Made by a program: the position numbers and the translations under genes
Notes under the pieces: generated by a model
What the model saw: the letters and a program-made list of their open reading frames with translations, nothing else
The model's database searches: none
What the model was told of the DNA's origin: nothing
In this document: piece by piece, positions 1 to 7,915 of the stretch
Layout: every line of letters begins with the position of its first letter
Position numbering within the stretch: position 1 is the first letter of the stretch
Assembly: GCF_000708595.2 (NCBI RefSeq)
Contig: NZ_JARP01000001.1
Coordinates: 744,001-808,000, forward strand
Source of the DNA: Flavobacterium sp. KJJ
GTDB taxonomy: Bacteria > Bacteroidota > Bacteroidia > Flavobacteriales > Flavobacteriaceae
Direction of reading: 5' to 3'
Length of the DNA: 64,000 nt

Positions 1-909
1 AAATTAGGAAAGCTTTCTGGTTTAGAAGATTACGAATTGTTTTTATGCAGTTCTGGTGCTGAAGCAAACGAAAATGCCTTAAAACTAGCCTCTTTCCATA
101 ACGGAAAATCAAGAGTGGTAGCTTTTGATAATTCTTTCCACGGAAGAACTTCTGCAGCCGTTGCGGTTACGGACAATAAAAAAATTGTTGCGCCAATAAA
201 TGCACAGCAAGTTGTTACTTTTTTACCGCTAAACCAAATCGAATTAGTCGAAGCGGAACTGGCTAAAGGAGATGTAACTGCTGTAATTATTGAAGGAATT
301 CAAGGAGTTGGAGGTTTAGACCAAGGAACTACCGAATTTTTTCAGGCTTTAGAAAAAGCATGTAAAAAACATGATGTGGTCTTGATTTTAGATGAAGTAC
401 AATCAGGATACGGAAGAAGCGGAAAATTCTTTGCTTTCCAACATCACGGAATCAACGCTGATATTATTTCAGTTGCAAAAGGAATGGGGAATGGTTTTCC
501 GGTTGGAGCCATTTTGATTTCTCCAAAATTTGAAGCAAGTTTCGGATTATTAGGAACTACTTTCGGCGGAAGCCATTTATCTTGTGCTGCAGGAATTGCC
601 GTTTTAGATGTAATTGAAAAACTAGATTTACAAAAAAATGTAAATGAAGTGTATGAATATTTCTTAGAAAAAATAAAAGAAGTTGACGGAATCAAACAAG
701 TAAAAGGAAAAGGTTTGATGCTTGGAGTTGAATTTGATTTTGATGTTGCAGCTTTGAGAAAAAAGCTAATCATCGAAAAACATATTTTTACAGGAAGTGC
801 CAACAATAAAAACCTGTTAAGAATTTTACCGCCTTTAACTGTCAAAAAAGCTGATATTGATACGTTTGTAAAAGCTTTAAAAGAAAGTTTAGAAGAATTA
901 AAAAACTAA
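1..909 (+). CDS. argD: N-acylornithine aminotransferase, 5' truncated by window edge
   Basis: Class III (ornithine-type) PLP aminotransferase that transfers an amino group from glutamate to N-acyl-glutamate semialdehyde in arginine synthesis. The frame is open from base 1, so the N-terminus lies outside the window. Visible family motifs are SSGAEANENALKLA, the F-HGRT loop, the LILDEVQSGYGRSG segment carrying the PLP-contacting Asp, the AKGMGNGFPVGA lysine that forms the Schiff base, and TFGGSHLSCAAG. About 302 of roughly 375 to 400 residues are present. It opens a run of arginine/proline genes on the same strand, which favours ArgD over other class III enzymes. A general ornithine aminotransferase is the main alternative. 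Confidence 0.9.
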   Translation, partial: KLGKLSGLEDYELFLCSSGAEANENALKLASFHNGKSRVVAFDNSFHGRTSAAVAVTDNKKIVAPINAQQVVTFLPLNQIELVEAELAKGDVTAVIIEGIQGVGGLDQGTTEFFQALEKACKKHDVVLILDEVQSGYGRSGKFFAFQHHGINADIISVAKGMGNGFPVGAILISPKFEASFGLLGTTFGGSHLSCAAGIAVLDVIEKLDLQKNVNEVYEYFLEKIKEVDGIKQVKGKGLMLGVEFDFDVAALRKKLIIEKHIFTGSANNKNLLRILPPLTVKKADIDTFVKALKESLEELKN

Positions 910-922
910 TTCTCGTTACGTT

Positions 923-1002
923 AAACCTGATGGGTTTTTAAAAGCTGTCAGGTTTCGAAAGACAAAGTATAGTATCCTAACAGGTTTAGAAAACATGTTA
1001 GG
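923..1002. repeat. two adjacent short hairpins in argD-proA gap
   Basis: AAACCTGA at 923-930 pairs with TCAGGTTT at 948-955, and CCTAACA at 976-982 pairs with TGTTAGG at 996-1002. Neither is followed by a clear T-run, so these look like dispersed intergenic repeats rather than terminators. Confidence 0.5.
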
Positions 1003-1059
1003 TATCAATACAGTTTCGAAAAAAAGAAACAACCAAAAAACAACCAACCACTAGAAATT

Positions 1060-2253
1060 ATGAATCCATTATCAATTGAAAAACGCAATTTGGTTTTGCG
1101 CTCCATGACAAAACTGGTCGAGCAGGAGCGGAATGAGATAATCTTGACCAATCAGGAAGATCTTGCCGATTACGACGGCTCAGATTTAGCGATGGAAGAA
1201 CGCTTAAAAGTCGATGATAAAAAAGTTGATGAGATGATTTTATCGTTGAAACAATTGGCTTCTCAAGAAGACCCCGTTGGCGTTGAGCGTTTTCATTTTA
1301 CGCATGATAATGGAATTAAAGTCATTAATAAAACAGCCGCTTTCGGAACGATTTTAATTATTTACGAATCACGTCCAGATGTTACAATCGAAGCTGGCGG
1401 AATTGCCTTTAAATCTGGAAATAAGATTTTATTAAAAGGTGGGAAGGAATCTTTAAAATCAAATTTAAAAATTGTAAGTCTTTGGCATAAAGCTTTAGAA
1501 GAAAATGGAGTTTCGAAAGACTGGGTTGAATATTTAAATTATAATCGTGCAGAAACTCAGGCTTTCTTAGAAAAACCAACTCAAAAAGTCGATTTAATTG
1601 TGCCAAGAGGAGGAGAAAAATTAATTGAGTTTGTAAAAGCACACGCGACTTGCCCAGTAATTGTTAGCGGACGAGGTAATAATTTTGTTTACGTTCATAA
1701 AGATGCAGATACTGATTTGGCTTTAAAAGTAATTTTGAATGCTAAAACCTCTAAAATCTCAGCTTGCAATGCAGTAGACAAAGTTTTAATTGATGCTAAA
1801 TTGCCCAATTTTGAAGGTTTTACAGCTATTTTAATAGAAACATTAAAAGAATCAAATGTTGAAGTTATCGTTGACAAATCTCTGGAAAATTTTGAAGATA
1901 CAGAAACACTTCAAAAAGAAGATATTTGGTACGAAGAGTTTTTAGATTATAAAATTGTAATCGGAACAATTGATTCTGAGGAACATGCAATCGAAAAGAT
2001 CAATAAATATTGCGGGGGACATTCGGCAGTAATAATTACCAGAGACGACGAAGCTGCAAAAAAATTTATGGACGCAGTCGATGCTGCTGCTGTTTACCAA
2101 AATGCTTCAAGCCGTTTTACAGACGGAGGACAATTTGGCTTAGGCGGAGAATTAGCAATAAGCACTGATAAATTACATCAACGTGGGCCAATTGGTTTGC
2201 AGCATCTTGTAACAAACAAATGGTACGTTTACGGAGAAGGACAGATACGATAA
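1060..2253 (+). CDS. proA: gamma-glutamyl phosphate reductase
   Basis: NADPH-dependent reduction of gamma-glutamyl phosphate to glutamate 5-semialdehyde, the second step of proline synthesis. The 397-residue product has the aldehyde-dehydrogenase-like fold of ProA. The catalytic Cys is in SKISACNAVDKVL (about Cys236), and the YESRPDVTIEAGG, LKGGKES and FGLGGELAISTDKLHQRGP motifs are all characteristic. Length is close to the usual 410 to 420. It lies upstream of proB, the reverse of the enterobacterial proBA order, inside an arginine cluster, so both glutamate-derived pathways sit together. Confidence 0.95.
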   Translation: MNPLSIEKRNLVLRSMTKLVEQERNEIILTNQEDLADYDGSDLAMEERLKVDDKKVDEMILSLKQLASQEDPVGVERFHFTHDNGIKVINKTAAFGTILIIYESRPDVTIEAGGIAFKSGNKILLKGGKESLKSNLKIVSLWHKALEENGVSKDWVEYLNYNRAETQAFLEKPTQKVDLIVPRGGEKLIEFVKAHATCPVIVSGRGNNFVYVHKDADTDLALKVILNAKTSKISACNAVDKVLIDAKLPNFEGFTAILIETLKESNVEVIVDKSLENFEDTETLQKEDIWYEEFLDYKIVIGTIDSEEHAIEKINKYCGGHSAVIITRDDEAAKKFMDAVDAAAVYQNASSRFTDGGQFGLGGELAISTDKLHQRGPIGLQHLVTNKWYVYGEGQIR

Positions 2254-2392
2254 TTTTAGAGTTCAGATTTTAGATTGAAGATTAACGATTTTTGATTTCA
2301 GATTATTGGAATTTGGAATTTATTTATTGGAATTATTTATAGATAAAGCTTTGCGAACTTAACGTTTGTAAACACAAACAATATAAAAAAAC

Positions 2393-2441
2393 CTTGCGCC
2401 CTTTGCGTTAAAAATAACTTAGTGCCTTAGCGCCTTCGTGG
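2393..2441 (+). repeat. octamer word array before proB
   Basis: Consecutive 8-base words CTTGCGCC, CTTTGCGT, then after 9 bases CTTAGTGC (2418-2425), CTTAGCGC (2426-2433) and CTTCGTGG (2434-2441). The same CTTCGCGC-CTTCGTGG words precede argE at 5283-5298. A possible GTG start for proB at 2438 lies inside the array and is therefore not trusted. Confidence 0.7.
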
Positions 2442-2455
2442 CAAAAACAAAAGAC

Positions 2456-3217
2456 ATGGCAAAAAAACGGATTTTATTAAAAATAGGAAGTAATACTTTA
2501 ACCAAAGAAACCAATCATATTTCGCGGGGAAAGATTGAAGACCTCGGAATACAGATTGCGGCTCTAAACGATGAGTACGAATTCATTATAGTGAGTTCTG
2601 GAGCAATTGCAGCGGCAAAGCAATTTGTAAAGCTGGATAATCAAGATAAAGATGTTTTCGTGAAGCAGGCTTTGGCCTCTATCGGACAACCTCATTTAAT
2701 GCGGATTTACAATGAAAATTTTAAGGATTTAGGACTAAATACTTCGCAGTGTTTACTTTCTTATTCTGATTTCGAAAAAGAGCAGACCAAAAAGAACATT
2801 GTAAATACAATTAATGTATTAGTTAAAAACAATTACATTCCGATTATCAATGAAAACGATACTGTTGCCACAGATGAAATTCGGTTTGGGGATAACGATA
2901 AATTAGCAGCTTTAACGGCGGTTCTTTTAAATGTTGATATTCTGATCATTGCCACGAATACAAACGGAATTTATACGAAAGAATCGATTTATGAAGAAGT
3001 TCCAGAAACAATAAAATTGGTAAATGATTTAAAAACGCTTGAAAAAGAAATCGGAGAATCGAAATCATCACACGGAACAGGAGGAATGCAATCTAAAATA
3101 GAAGCAGCTGCAATCGCAAAGGCAGCAAATATCGAAACCTGGATCGTAAACGGATTAAATGATAATTTTATTCTAAAAGCATTAAAGGATGAAATTCTGT
3201 TTACTAAAATAATCTAA
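2456..3217 (+). CDS. proB: glutamate 5-kinase
   Basis: Phosphorylates glutamate to gamma-glutamyl phosphate, the first and usually feedback-inhibited step of proline synthesis. The product begins MAKKRILLKIGSNTLT and has the amino-acid kinase fold with IIVSSGAIAA, PIINENDTVA, FGDNDKLAALTAVL and SHGTGGMQSKIEAA motifs. At about 253 residues it ends after the kinase domain and lacks the C-terminal PUA domain of the E. coli enzyme, as in many short-form ProBs. I chose ATG 2456 over GTG 2438 because 2434-2441 belongs to a non-coding octamer repeat that also occurs before argE. Confidence 0.92.
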   Translation: MAKKRILLKIGSNTLTKETNHISRGKIEDLGIQIAALNDEYEFIIVSSGAIAAAKQFVKLDNQDKDVFVKQALASIGQPHLMRIYNENFKDLGLNTSQCLLSYSDFEKEQTKKNIVNTINVLVKNNYIPIINENDTVATDEIRFGDNDKLAALTAVLLNVDILIIATNTNGIYTKESIYEEVPETIKLVNDLKTLEKEIGESKSSHGTGGMQSKIEAAAIAKAANIETWIVNGLNDNFILKALKDEILFTKII

Positions 3218-3222
3218 TGAGT

Positions 3223-3294
3223 CAATTAGAAAATTAGTTAATTAGATAATGAGCAATTATCCAATTTTCTAATTATCACATTATCTAAATTAAT
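3223..3294. repeat. inverted word array, proB-argF gap
   Basis: AATTAGAAAATTAG near 3224 matches the complement of CCAATTTTCTAATT in the right half, and TTAGATAATG (3242-3251) matches the complement of CATTATCTAA near 3269-3278. The pairs lie in the order A-B-A'-B', so alternative foldings are possible. Confidence 0.6.
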
Positions 3295-3305
3295 AAAAAA
3301 AACAA

Positions 3306-4253
3306 ATGAACTATATCTCAATAAAAGACATCAACTCATTATCAAAATGGGTAAAACAAGCGATAAAAATCAAAAAGAATCCGCTTAAAAATCAAAGTTT
3401 AGGAAAGAATAAAACCTTAGGAATGTTATTTTTCAATCCGAGTTTAAGAACGCGTTTGAGTACTCAAAAAGCGGCTTTAAATTTAGGAATGAACGTAATG
3501 GTAATGAATTTTACCAACGAAGGCTGGACTTTAGAATTTGAAGATGGAGCAATAATGAATTCGGGTGCTTCAGAACACATTAAAGAAGCAGCAGAAGTAG
3601 TTTCTCAATACTGTGATATTATCGCAATCCGTGCCTTTGCAGGTTTGGTTGATAAAGAAAAAGATTACCAAGAAACAGTAATCTCAGGATTCTTGAAATA
3701 TGCTACAGTGCCAATTGTTAATATGGAAAGTGCCGTTCGTCATCCAATGCAGTCTTTAGCAGATGCTATTACGATGGAAGAATTCAAAACGAAACACAAA
3801 CCAAAAGTAGTACTTTCATGGGCTCCGCATCCAAAAGCGTTACCACAAGCCGTTGCTAATTCATTCGTAGAAATGATGCAGATGCAAAAAGATATGGATT
3901 TTGTAATCACGCATCCAGAAGGTTACGAGCTAAGTCCAGAAATTACAAAAGATTGCAAAATCGAATACGATCAAGATAAAGCTTTCGAAAATGCCGATTT
4001 CGTTTACGTAAAAAATTGGAGCAACTTCAACGATTACGGAAAAGTAACCAACAGCGATCCGAACTGGACCGTTACAGCCGAAAAAATGGCTTTAACCAAC
4101 AATGGAAAATTCATGCACTGTCTTCCAGTTCGTCGTAACGTAATTGTTAGCGATGAAGTTTTAGACGGCGAAAATTCAATTGTAATTGAACAAGCGAATA
4201 ACAGAACGTATTCTGCACAATTAGTTTTACAGAAGATTCTGAAGAAATTGTAA
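3306..4253 (+). CDS. argF': N-acylornithine carbamoyltransferase (probably succinyl-type)
   Basis: Transfers the carbamoyl group to an N-acylated ornithine, giving N-acylcitrulline, the Bacteroidetes/Xanthomonas variant of step 6 of arginine synthesis. The 315-residue product has the carbamoyl-phosphate loop NPSLRTRLS (about 44-52), the AVRHPMQSLADA motif in place of the classic HPxQ loop, and HCLPVRRNV near the C-terminus. Trp74 in the EGWTLEF segment matches the acylornithine enzymes rather than classic OTC. Ser89 occupies the position of Glu92 in the Xanthomonas acetylornithine enzyme and Pro90 in the Bacteroides fragilis succinylornithine enzyme (my alignment from memory), which favours succinylornithine. 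The adjacent argB and argE fit the acylated route. Confidence 0.9.
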   Translation: MNYISIKDINSLSKWVKQAIKIKKNPLKNQSLGKNKTLGMLFFNPSLRTRLSTQKAALNLGMNVMVMNFTNEGWTLEFEDGAIMNSGASEHIKEAAEVVSQYCDIIAIRAFAGLVDKEKDYQETVISGFLKYATVPIVNMESAVRHPMQSLADAITMEEFKTKHKPKVVLSWAPHPKALPQAVANSFVEMMQMQKDMDFVITHPEGYELSPEITKDCKIEYDQDKAFENADFVYVKNWSNFNDYGKVTNSDPNWTVTAEKMALTNNGKFMHCLPVRRNVIVSDEVLDGENSIVIEQANNRTYSAQLVLQKILKKL

Positions 4254-4267
4254 TTTTTTTAAAGTTG

Positions 4268-4346
4268 CTAAGATTCTAAGCTACTAAGATGCTAAGAAAC
4301 TTTGCGCAAAAAAACTTAGTATCTTAGAATCTCAGAACCTTAGAAT
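4268..4346. repeat. 4+4 octamer inverted word array before argB
   Basis: Left arm: four perfect-register octamers CTAAGATT, CTAAGCTA, CTAAGATG, CTAAGAAA (4268-4299). Right arm: CTTAGTAT, CTTAGAAT, CTCAGAAC, CTTAGAAT (4315-4346), each carrying the complement of the constant CTAAG part (one with a single change). The argB start codon follows at 4350. Constant 5 bases plus variable 3 bases per unit. Confidence 0.85.
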
Positions 4347-4349
4347 CTT

Positions 4350-5123
4350 ATGAATGTATCAGTAATAAAAATAGGTGGAAACATCATCGATAACCCAGCA
4401 GAATTAGAACAATTCTTAACCGATTTTTCTAAAATCGAAGGCTACAAAGTATTAGTTCACGGCGGTGGAAAATCGGCTACGAAAATGGCACAGAGTATTG
4501 GTTTGGTTCCGCAAATGATTGACGGACGAAGAATTACAGATGCTCCAATGCTGGATGTTGTAGTAATGATTTACGCGGGACAAATCAACAAACACATTGT
4601 GGCACAATTGCAGGCCAAAGACAATAATGCAATTGGTTTTTCAGGAGCTGATGGGAATTTAATTCAGTCGGTAAAAAGAAACCATCCAACAATCGATTAC
4701 GGATTTGTAGGCGATGTAAAACAAGTCAACACAAAATTATTGGCAACTTTGTTAGAAGCTGGGGTTGTTCCTGTTTTCTGTGCCATTACACACGATAAAA
4801 ACGGACAATTACTAAACACAAATGCGGATACTATTGCAAGCGAATTATCAATTGCATTATCTGAAGTTTTTGATGTTACATTGACTTACTGTTTTGAAAA
4901 ACAAGGCGTTTTGCAGGATTCAGAAGATGATTCGTCTGTAATTACTGAAATCAACGAAACATTATACAATAAACTAAAAGAAGAAAAAGTAATCCATTCT
5001 GGAATGATTCCGAAATTGGATAACTGTTTCAATAGTTTGTCAAGAGGTGTGCAGAAAATCAAAATTGGACATCACAGAATGCTTCAAAACTCAAATATTC
5101 CGCATACAACGATTACATTATAA
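4350..5123 (+). CDS. argB: N-acylglutamate kinase
   Basis: Amino-acid kinase family enzyme that phosphorylates N-acetyl- or, in this type of pathway, possibly N-succinyl-glutamate. The 257-residue product starts MNVSVIKIGGNIIDN with the KIGG phosphate motif, has VLVHGGGKSATKMA at about 35-48, the DGRRITDA substrate loop, LLNTNADTIASELS and the GMIPKLDN segment. No N-terminal regulatory helix of the arginine-inhibited type is visible. It lies between the carbamoyltransferase and deacylase genes. Confidence 0.93.
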   Translation: MNVSVIKIGGNIIDNPAELEQFLTDFSKIEGYKVLVHGGGKSATKMAQSIGLVPQMIDGRRITDAPMLDVVVMIYAGQINKHIVAQLQAKDNNAIGFSGADGNLIQSVKRNHPTIDYGFVGDVKQVNTKLLATLLEAGVVPVFCAITHDKNGQLLNTNADTIASELSIALSEVFDVTLTYCFEKQGVLQDSEDDSSVITEINETLYNKLKEEKVIHSGMIPKLDNCFNSLSRGVQKIKIGHHRMLQNSNIPHTTITL

Positions 5124-5132
5124 AATAGAAAT

Positions 5133-5189
5133 CACAGATTAAAGGATTAGCAGGATTAAAAAATCTGTGAAAATTCTTTTAATCTGTGG
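5133..5189. repeat. inverted word array, argB-argE gap
   Basis: CACAGATTAAA (5133-5143) pairs exactly with TTTAATCTGTG (5178-5188). Extra copies of the GGATT and AATCTGTG words lie between them. It follows argB directly and has no T-run. Confidence 0.6.
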
Positions 5190-5274
5190 CAAAAAAATAG
5201 AATTGTGCGGAGCATTTTAAATATTAATTTTAGAAATTTGCGCCAATCAAAAATGTCGCAGATTTAAATTAAAA

Positions 5275-5298
5275 CTTTGTGACTTCGCGCCTTCGTGG
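5275..5298 (+). repeat. octamer word array before argE
   Basis: CTTTGTGA, CTTCGCGC and CTTCGTGG in perfect 8-base register. The last two resemble the array before proB (2426-2441). A longer argE reading from 5279 would start inside it. Confidence 0.65.
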
Positions 5299-5314
5299 CA
5301 AAGAAACCATAACT

Positions 5315-6385
5315 ATGAAAAATATTGCAACGCTTACCCAGGAAGCAATTAGTTTATTAAAAAGTCTTATTGAAACCCCTTCATTTTCAAGTGAAGAAGA
5401 TCAAACGGCACTTTTAATCGAAAATTGGTTCAATCAGAATGAAATTCCTTTCAAGAGAGAAAACAACAATGTGTGGGCTTTTAATAAATATTTCGACGAA
5501 AACAAACCAACACTTTTACTGAATTCACATCACGATACCGTAAGACCTAATCAGGCGTATACGAATGATCCGTTTAAAGCAATCGAAAAAGACGGAAAAC
5601 TATTTGGATTAGGAAGCAATGATGCTGGAGGCTGTCTGGTGTCATTACTAGCGACTTTTGTTCATTTTTACGAAAACCAAAATCTATCTCATAATATTGT
5701 TATTGTGGCTTCCGCCGAAGAAGAAAGCAGCGGAAAAAATGGTTTAAACAGTGTTTTAAAGCATTTGCCAGAATTAGATTGTGCGATTGTTGGAGAACCA
5801 ACTTTAATGCAGTTAGCAGTGGCAGAAAAAGGTTTATTAGTTTTGGATGTAAAAGTAAAAGGAACCGCAAGCCACGCCGCACATCAAAACGATGATAATG
5901 CTTTATACAAATCAATTCCGGTAATGGAGTGGTTTAAAAACTATAAATTCGATAAAATCTCAGACGTTTTAGGTCCTGTAAAAATGACCGTAACGCAAAT
6001 CAACGCAGGAAAACAGCATAATGTTGTACCTTCTGAGTGCGATTTGGTTGTAGATATTCGTGTAACCGATCGTTATACCAATGCTGAAATTTTAGAAGTA
6101 GTAAAAGCAAACGTAAATGCAGAAGTAACGCCAAGATCTATGCATTTAAATGCTTCTTCTATTCCAGTTGCGCACGGTTTAGTTCAGGCAGGAATTGCTT
6201 TAGGAAGAACAACTTATGGATCTCCAACACTTTCAGATCAATCGGTTTTGAGCTGTCAGTCTTTAAAATTAGGACCAGGAGAAACATTGCGTTCGCATTC
6301 AGCAGACGAATTTATTTTTGTAAATGAAATTGAAGAAGGAGTCGATTTGTATGTCAAAATACTAACTGATTTCTTTAAATTATAA
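5315..6385 (+). CDS. argE: N-acylornithine/N-acylcitrulline deacylase (M20 family)
   Basis: Zinc-dependent M20 peptidase-family amidohydrolase. In the argF' pathway its substrate would be N-acylcitrulline, releasing citrulline. Metal and catalytic motifs are visible: NSHHDTVRP (first His and catalytic Asp), GSNDAGGCL (bridging Asp), ASAEEESSGKNG (general-base Glu-Glu) and VGEPT. The lid-domain KGTASHAAH segment follows. From ATG 5315 the product is about 356 residues, normal for the family. The upstream alternative start at 5279 lies in a repeat and is rejected. argH follows on the same strand. Confidence 0.9.
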   Translation: MKNIATLTQEAISLLKSLIETPSFSSEEDQTALLIENWFNQNEIPFKRENNNVWAFNKYFDENKPTLLLNSHHDTVRPNQAYTNDPFKAIEKDGKLFGLGSNDAGGCLVSLLATFVHFYENQNLSHNIVIVASAEEESSGKNGLNSVLKHLPELDCAIVGEPTLMQLAVAEKGLLVLDVKVKGTASHAAHQNDDNALYKSIPVMEWFKNYKFDKISDVLGPVKMTVTQINAGKQHNVVPSECDLVVDIRVTDRYTNAEILEVVKANVNAEVTPRSMHLNASSIPVAHGLVQAGIALGRTTYGSPTLSDQSVLSCQSLKLGPGETLRSHSADEFIFVNEIEEGVDLYVKILTDFFKL

Positions 6386-6393
6386 TATTTTTT

Positions 6394-6480
6394 AGGAGCT
6401 AATCCCGCTATCCGTTCCAATCTTTTATTTTTTAAAGGAAAAAATAAAAGGATTTCCACTGCTATCGGGGCTAGGAGCCA
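6394..6480. repeat. palindromic intergenic element, copy 1
   Basis: About 87 bp imperfect palindrome in the argE-argH gap. The left half reads CTAATCCCGCTATCCG, and the right half ends ATCGGGGCTAGGAGCC, close to its complement. An inner perfect stem, CTTTTATTTTTT with AAAAAATAAAAG, has the loop AAAGG. A related element lies at 16361-16450, sharing the TCGGGGCTAG end. Confidence 0.75.
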
Positions 6481-6513
6481 TTCATAATAAAGAAAATACA
6501 AAGATTAGGAAGA

Positions 6514-6552
6514 TCTAAAAATCTAAGTAGTCTAAAAATCTAAAAATCTACC
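6514..6552 (+). repeat. TCTAAAAA octamer array before argH
   Basis: TCTAAAAA (6514-6521), TCTAAGTAG (6522-6530), TCTAAAAA (6531-6538), TCTAAAAA (6539-6546) and TCTACC run up to the argH start codon at 6554. Only one arm is obvious. Confidence 0.65.
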
Positions 6553-6553
6553 T

Positions 6554-7834
6554 ATGAAACTTTGGGAAAAAGGAATACCAACAGATAAACAAATCGAACA
6601 ATTCACCGTTGGAAACGACCGTGAACTGGATTTGGTTCTGGCAAAATACGATGCTTTAGGTTCAATCGCTCACGCCAAAATGCTGGGACAGATTGGTTTG
6701 TTAACTGAAGAAGAAACCACTTCTTTGGTTGATGCGTTAAACGAAATTATCGCTGATATTGTAGTGGGTAATTTCGAAATCGAAGACAGTTTCGAGGATG
6801 TGCATTCTAAAATAGAATATTTATTAACGGCAAAACTGGGAGATGCCGGAAAAAAAATCCACACCGCACGTTCTCGTAACGATCAGGTTTTAGTAGATGT
6901 TCATTTGTATCTAAAAGACGAATTAAAAGCAATAAAAGAGCAGGTAAAAACATTATTTGACTTGTTAATGGAATCGGCAGAAAAACATCAAAACGTTTTA
7001 TTGCCAGGTTATACGCATTTACAAATTGCCATGCCATCGTCATTCGGAATGTGGTTTTCTGCTTACGCTGAGAGTCTTATTGATGATATTACGATGCTGA
7101 ACGCCGCTTCCAAAATTGTAGATCAGAATCCGTTAGGATCTGCTGCAGGTTATGGAAGTTCATTTCCAATCAATAGAACATTTACAACAAAAGAATTAGG
7201 ATTTGAAACCTTAAAATACAATGCCGTTGCAGCACAAATGAGCCGTGGAAAAGCGGAGAAAACAGTTGCTTTTGCGATGACAAGTGTGGCTGGAACGTTA
7301 TCAAAATTTGCGATGGACGTTTGTTTGTATATGAGCCAAAACTTTGATTTTATTGGTTTACCGGCACATCTTACAACTGGTTCAAGCATTATGCCCCACA
7401 AAAAGAATCCTGATGTTTTCGAATTAATTAGAGGAAAATGCAATAAGATTCAGGCGCTTCCATACGAAATCACTTTAATCACCAATAATCTGCCAAGCGG
7501 TTATCATAGAGATTTACAGCTTTTAAAAGAAGGTTTATTTCCAGCGATTCAGACTTTAAAATCTTGTTTGGATATTGCAATATTTTCTATAAAAGATATT
7601 ACAGTTAAAGATCATATTTTAGAAGATAAAAAATATGATTACTTGTTTACAGTTGATACTTTAAACGAGATGGTTGTAGCAGGAATGCCGTTTAGAGATG
7701 CTTACAAAGCTGTTGCTGAGCAATTAGAAGCGGGAACATACAAGTCTCCAAAAGAAACAAAACATACTCATGAAGGAAGTATCAATAATTTATGTTTAGA
7801 TGCGATTAAAGATAAAATGAGGGCAGCTTTTTGA
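6554..7834 (+). CDS. argH: argininosuccinate lyase
   Basis: Last step of arginine synthesis: cleaves argininosuccinate to arginine and fumarate. The 426-residue product belongs to the fumarase/aspartase superfamily, with HTARSRNDQV, the LPGYTHLQ motif carrying the catalytic His, and the flexible signature loop TTGSSIMPHKKNPDVFELIRG. Length is slightly below the roughly 460 of enterobacterial ArgH. It closes the arginine cluster and is followed by a strong terminator at 7871. Confidence 0.96.
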   Translation: MKLWEKGIPTDKQIEQFTVGNDRELDLVLAKYDALGSIAHAKMLGQIGLLTEEETTSLVDALNEIIADIVVGNFEIEDSFEDVHSKIEYLLTAKLGDAGKKIHTARSRNDQVLVDVHLYLKDELKAIKEQVKTLFDLLMESAEKHQNVLLPGYTHLQIAMPSSFGMWFSAYAESLIDDITMLNAASKIVDQNPLGSAAGYGSSFPINRTFTTKELGFETLKYNAVAAQMSRGKAEKTVAFAMTSVAGTLSKFAMDVCLYMSQNFDFIGLPAHLTTGSSIMPHKKNPDVFELIRGKCNKIQALPYEITLITNNLPSGYHRDLQLLKEGLFPAIQTLKSCLDIAIFSIKDITVKDHILEDKKYDYLFTVDTLNEMVVAGMPFRDAYKAVAEQLEAGTYKSPKETKHTHEGSINNLCLDAIKDKMRAAF

Positions 7835-7870
7835 TATTGTGAAATGTAATAAGTTGGATGTAAAAAGTAA

Positions 7871-7904
7871 AAAGGTCATTGATTTGTTTCAATGACCTTT
7901 TTTT
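7871..7904 (+). terminator. intrinsic terminator after argH
   Basis: AAAGGTCATTGA pairs with TCAATGACCTTT around a 6-base loop, followed by a T-run. It separates argH from the convergent pectate lyase gene and could serve both strands. Confidence 0.9.
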
Positions 7905-7915
7905 ATAGGAGAGAT

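Noticed and set aside
2438-2455. Longer ProB N-terminus from GTG
   Set aside because: The GTG lies inside an octamer repeat shared with the argE upstream region; MAKKRILLKIGS is the family start.
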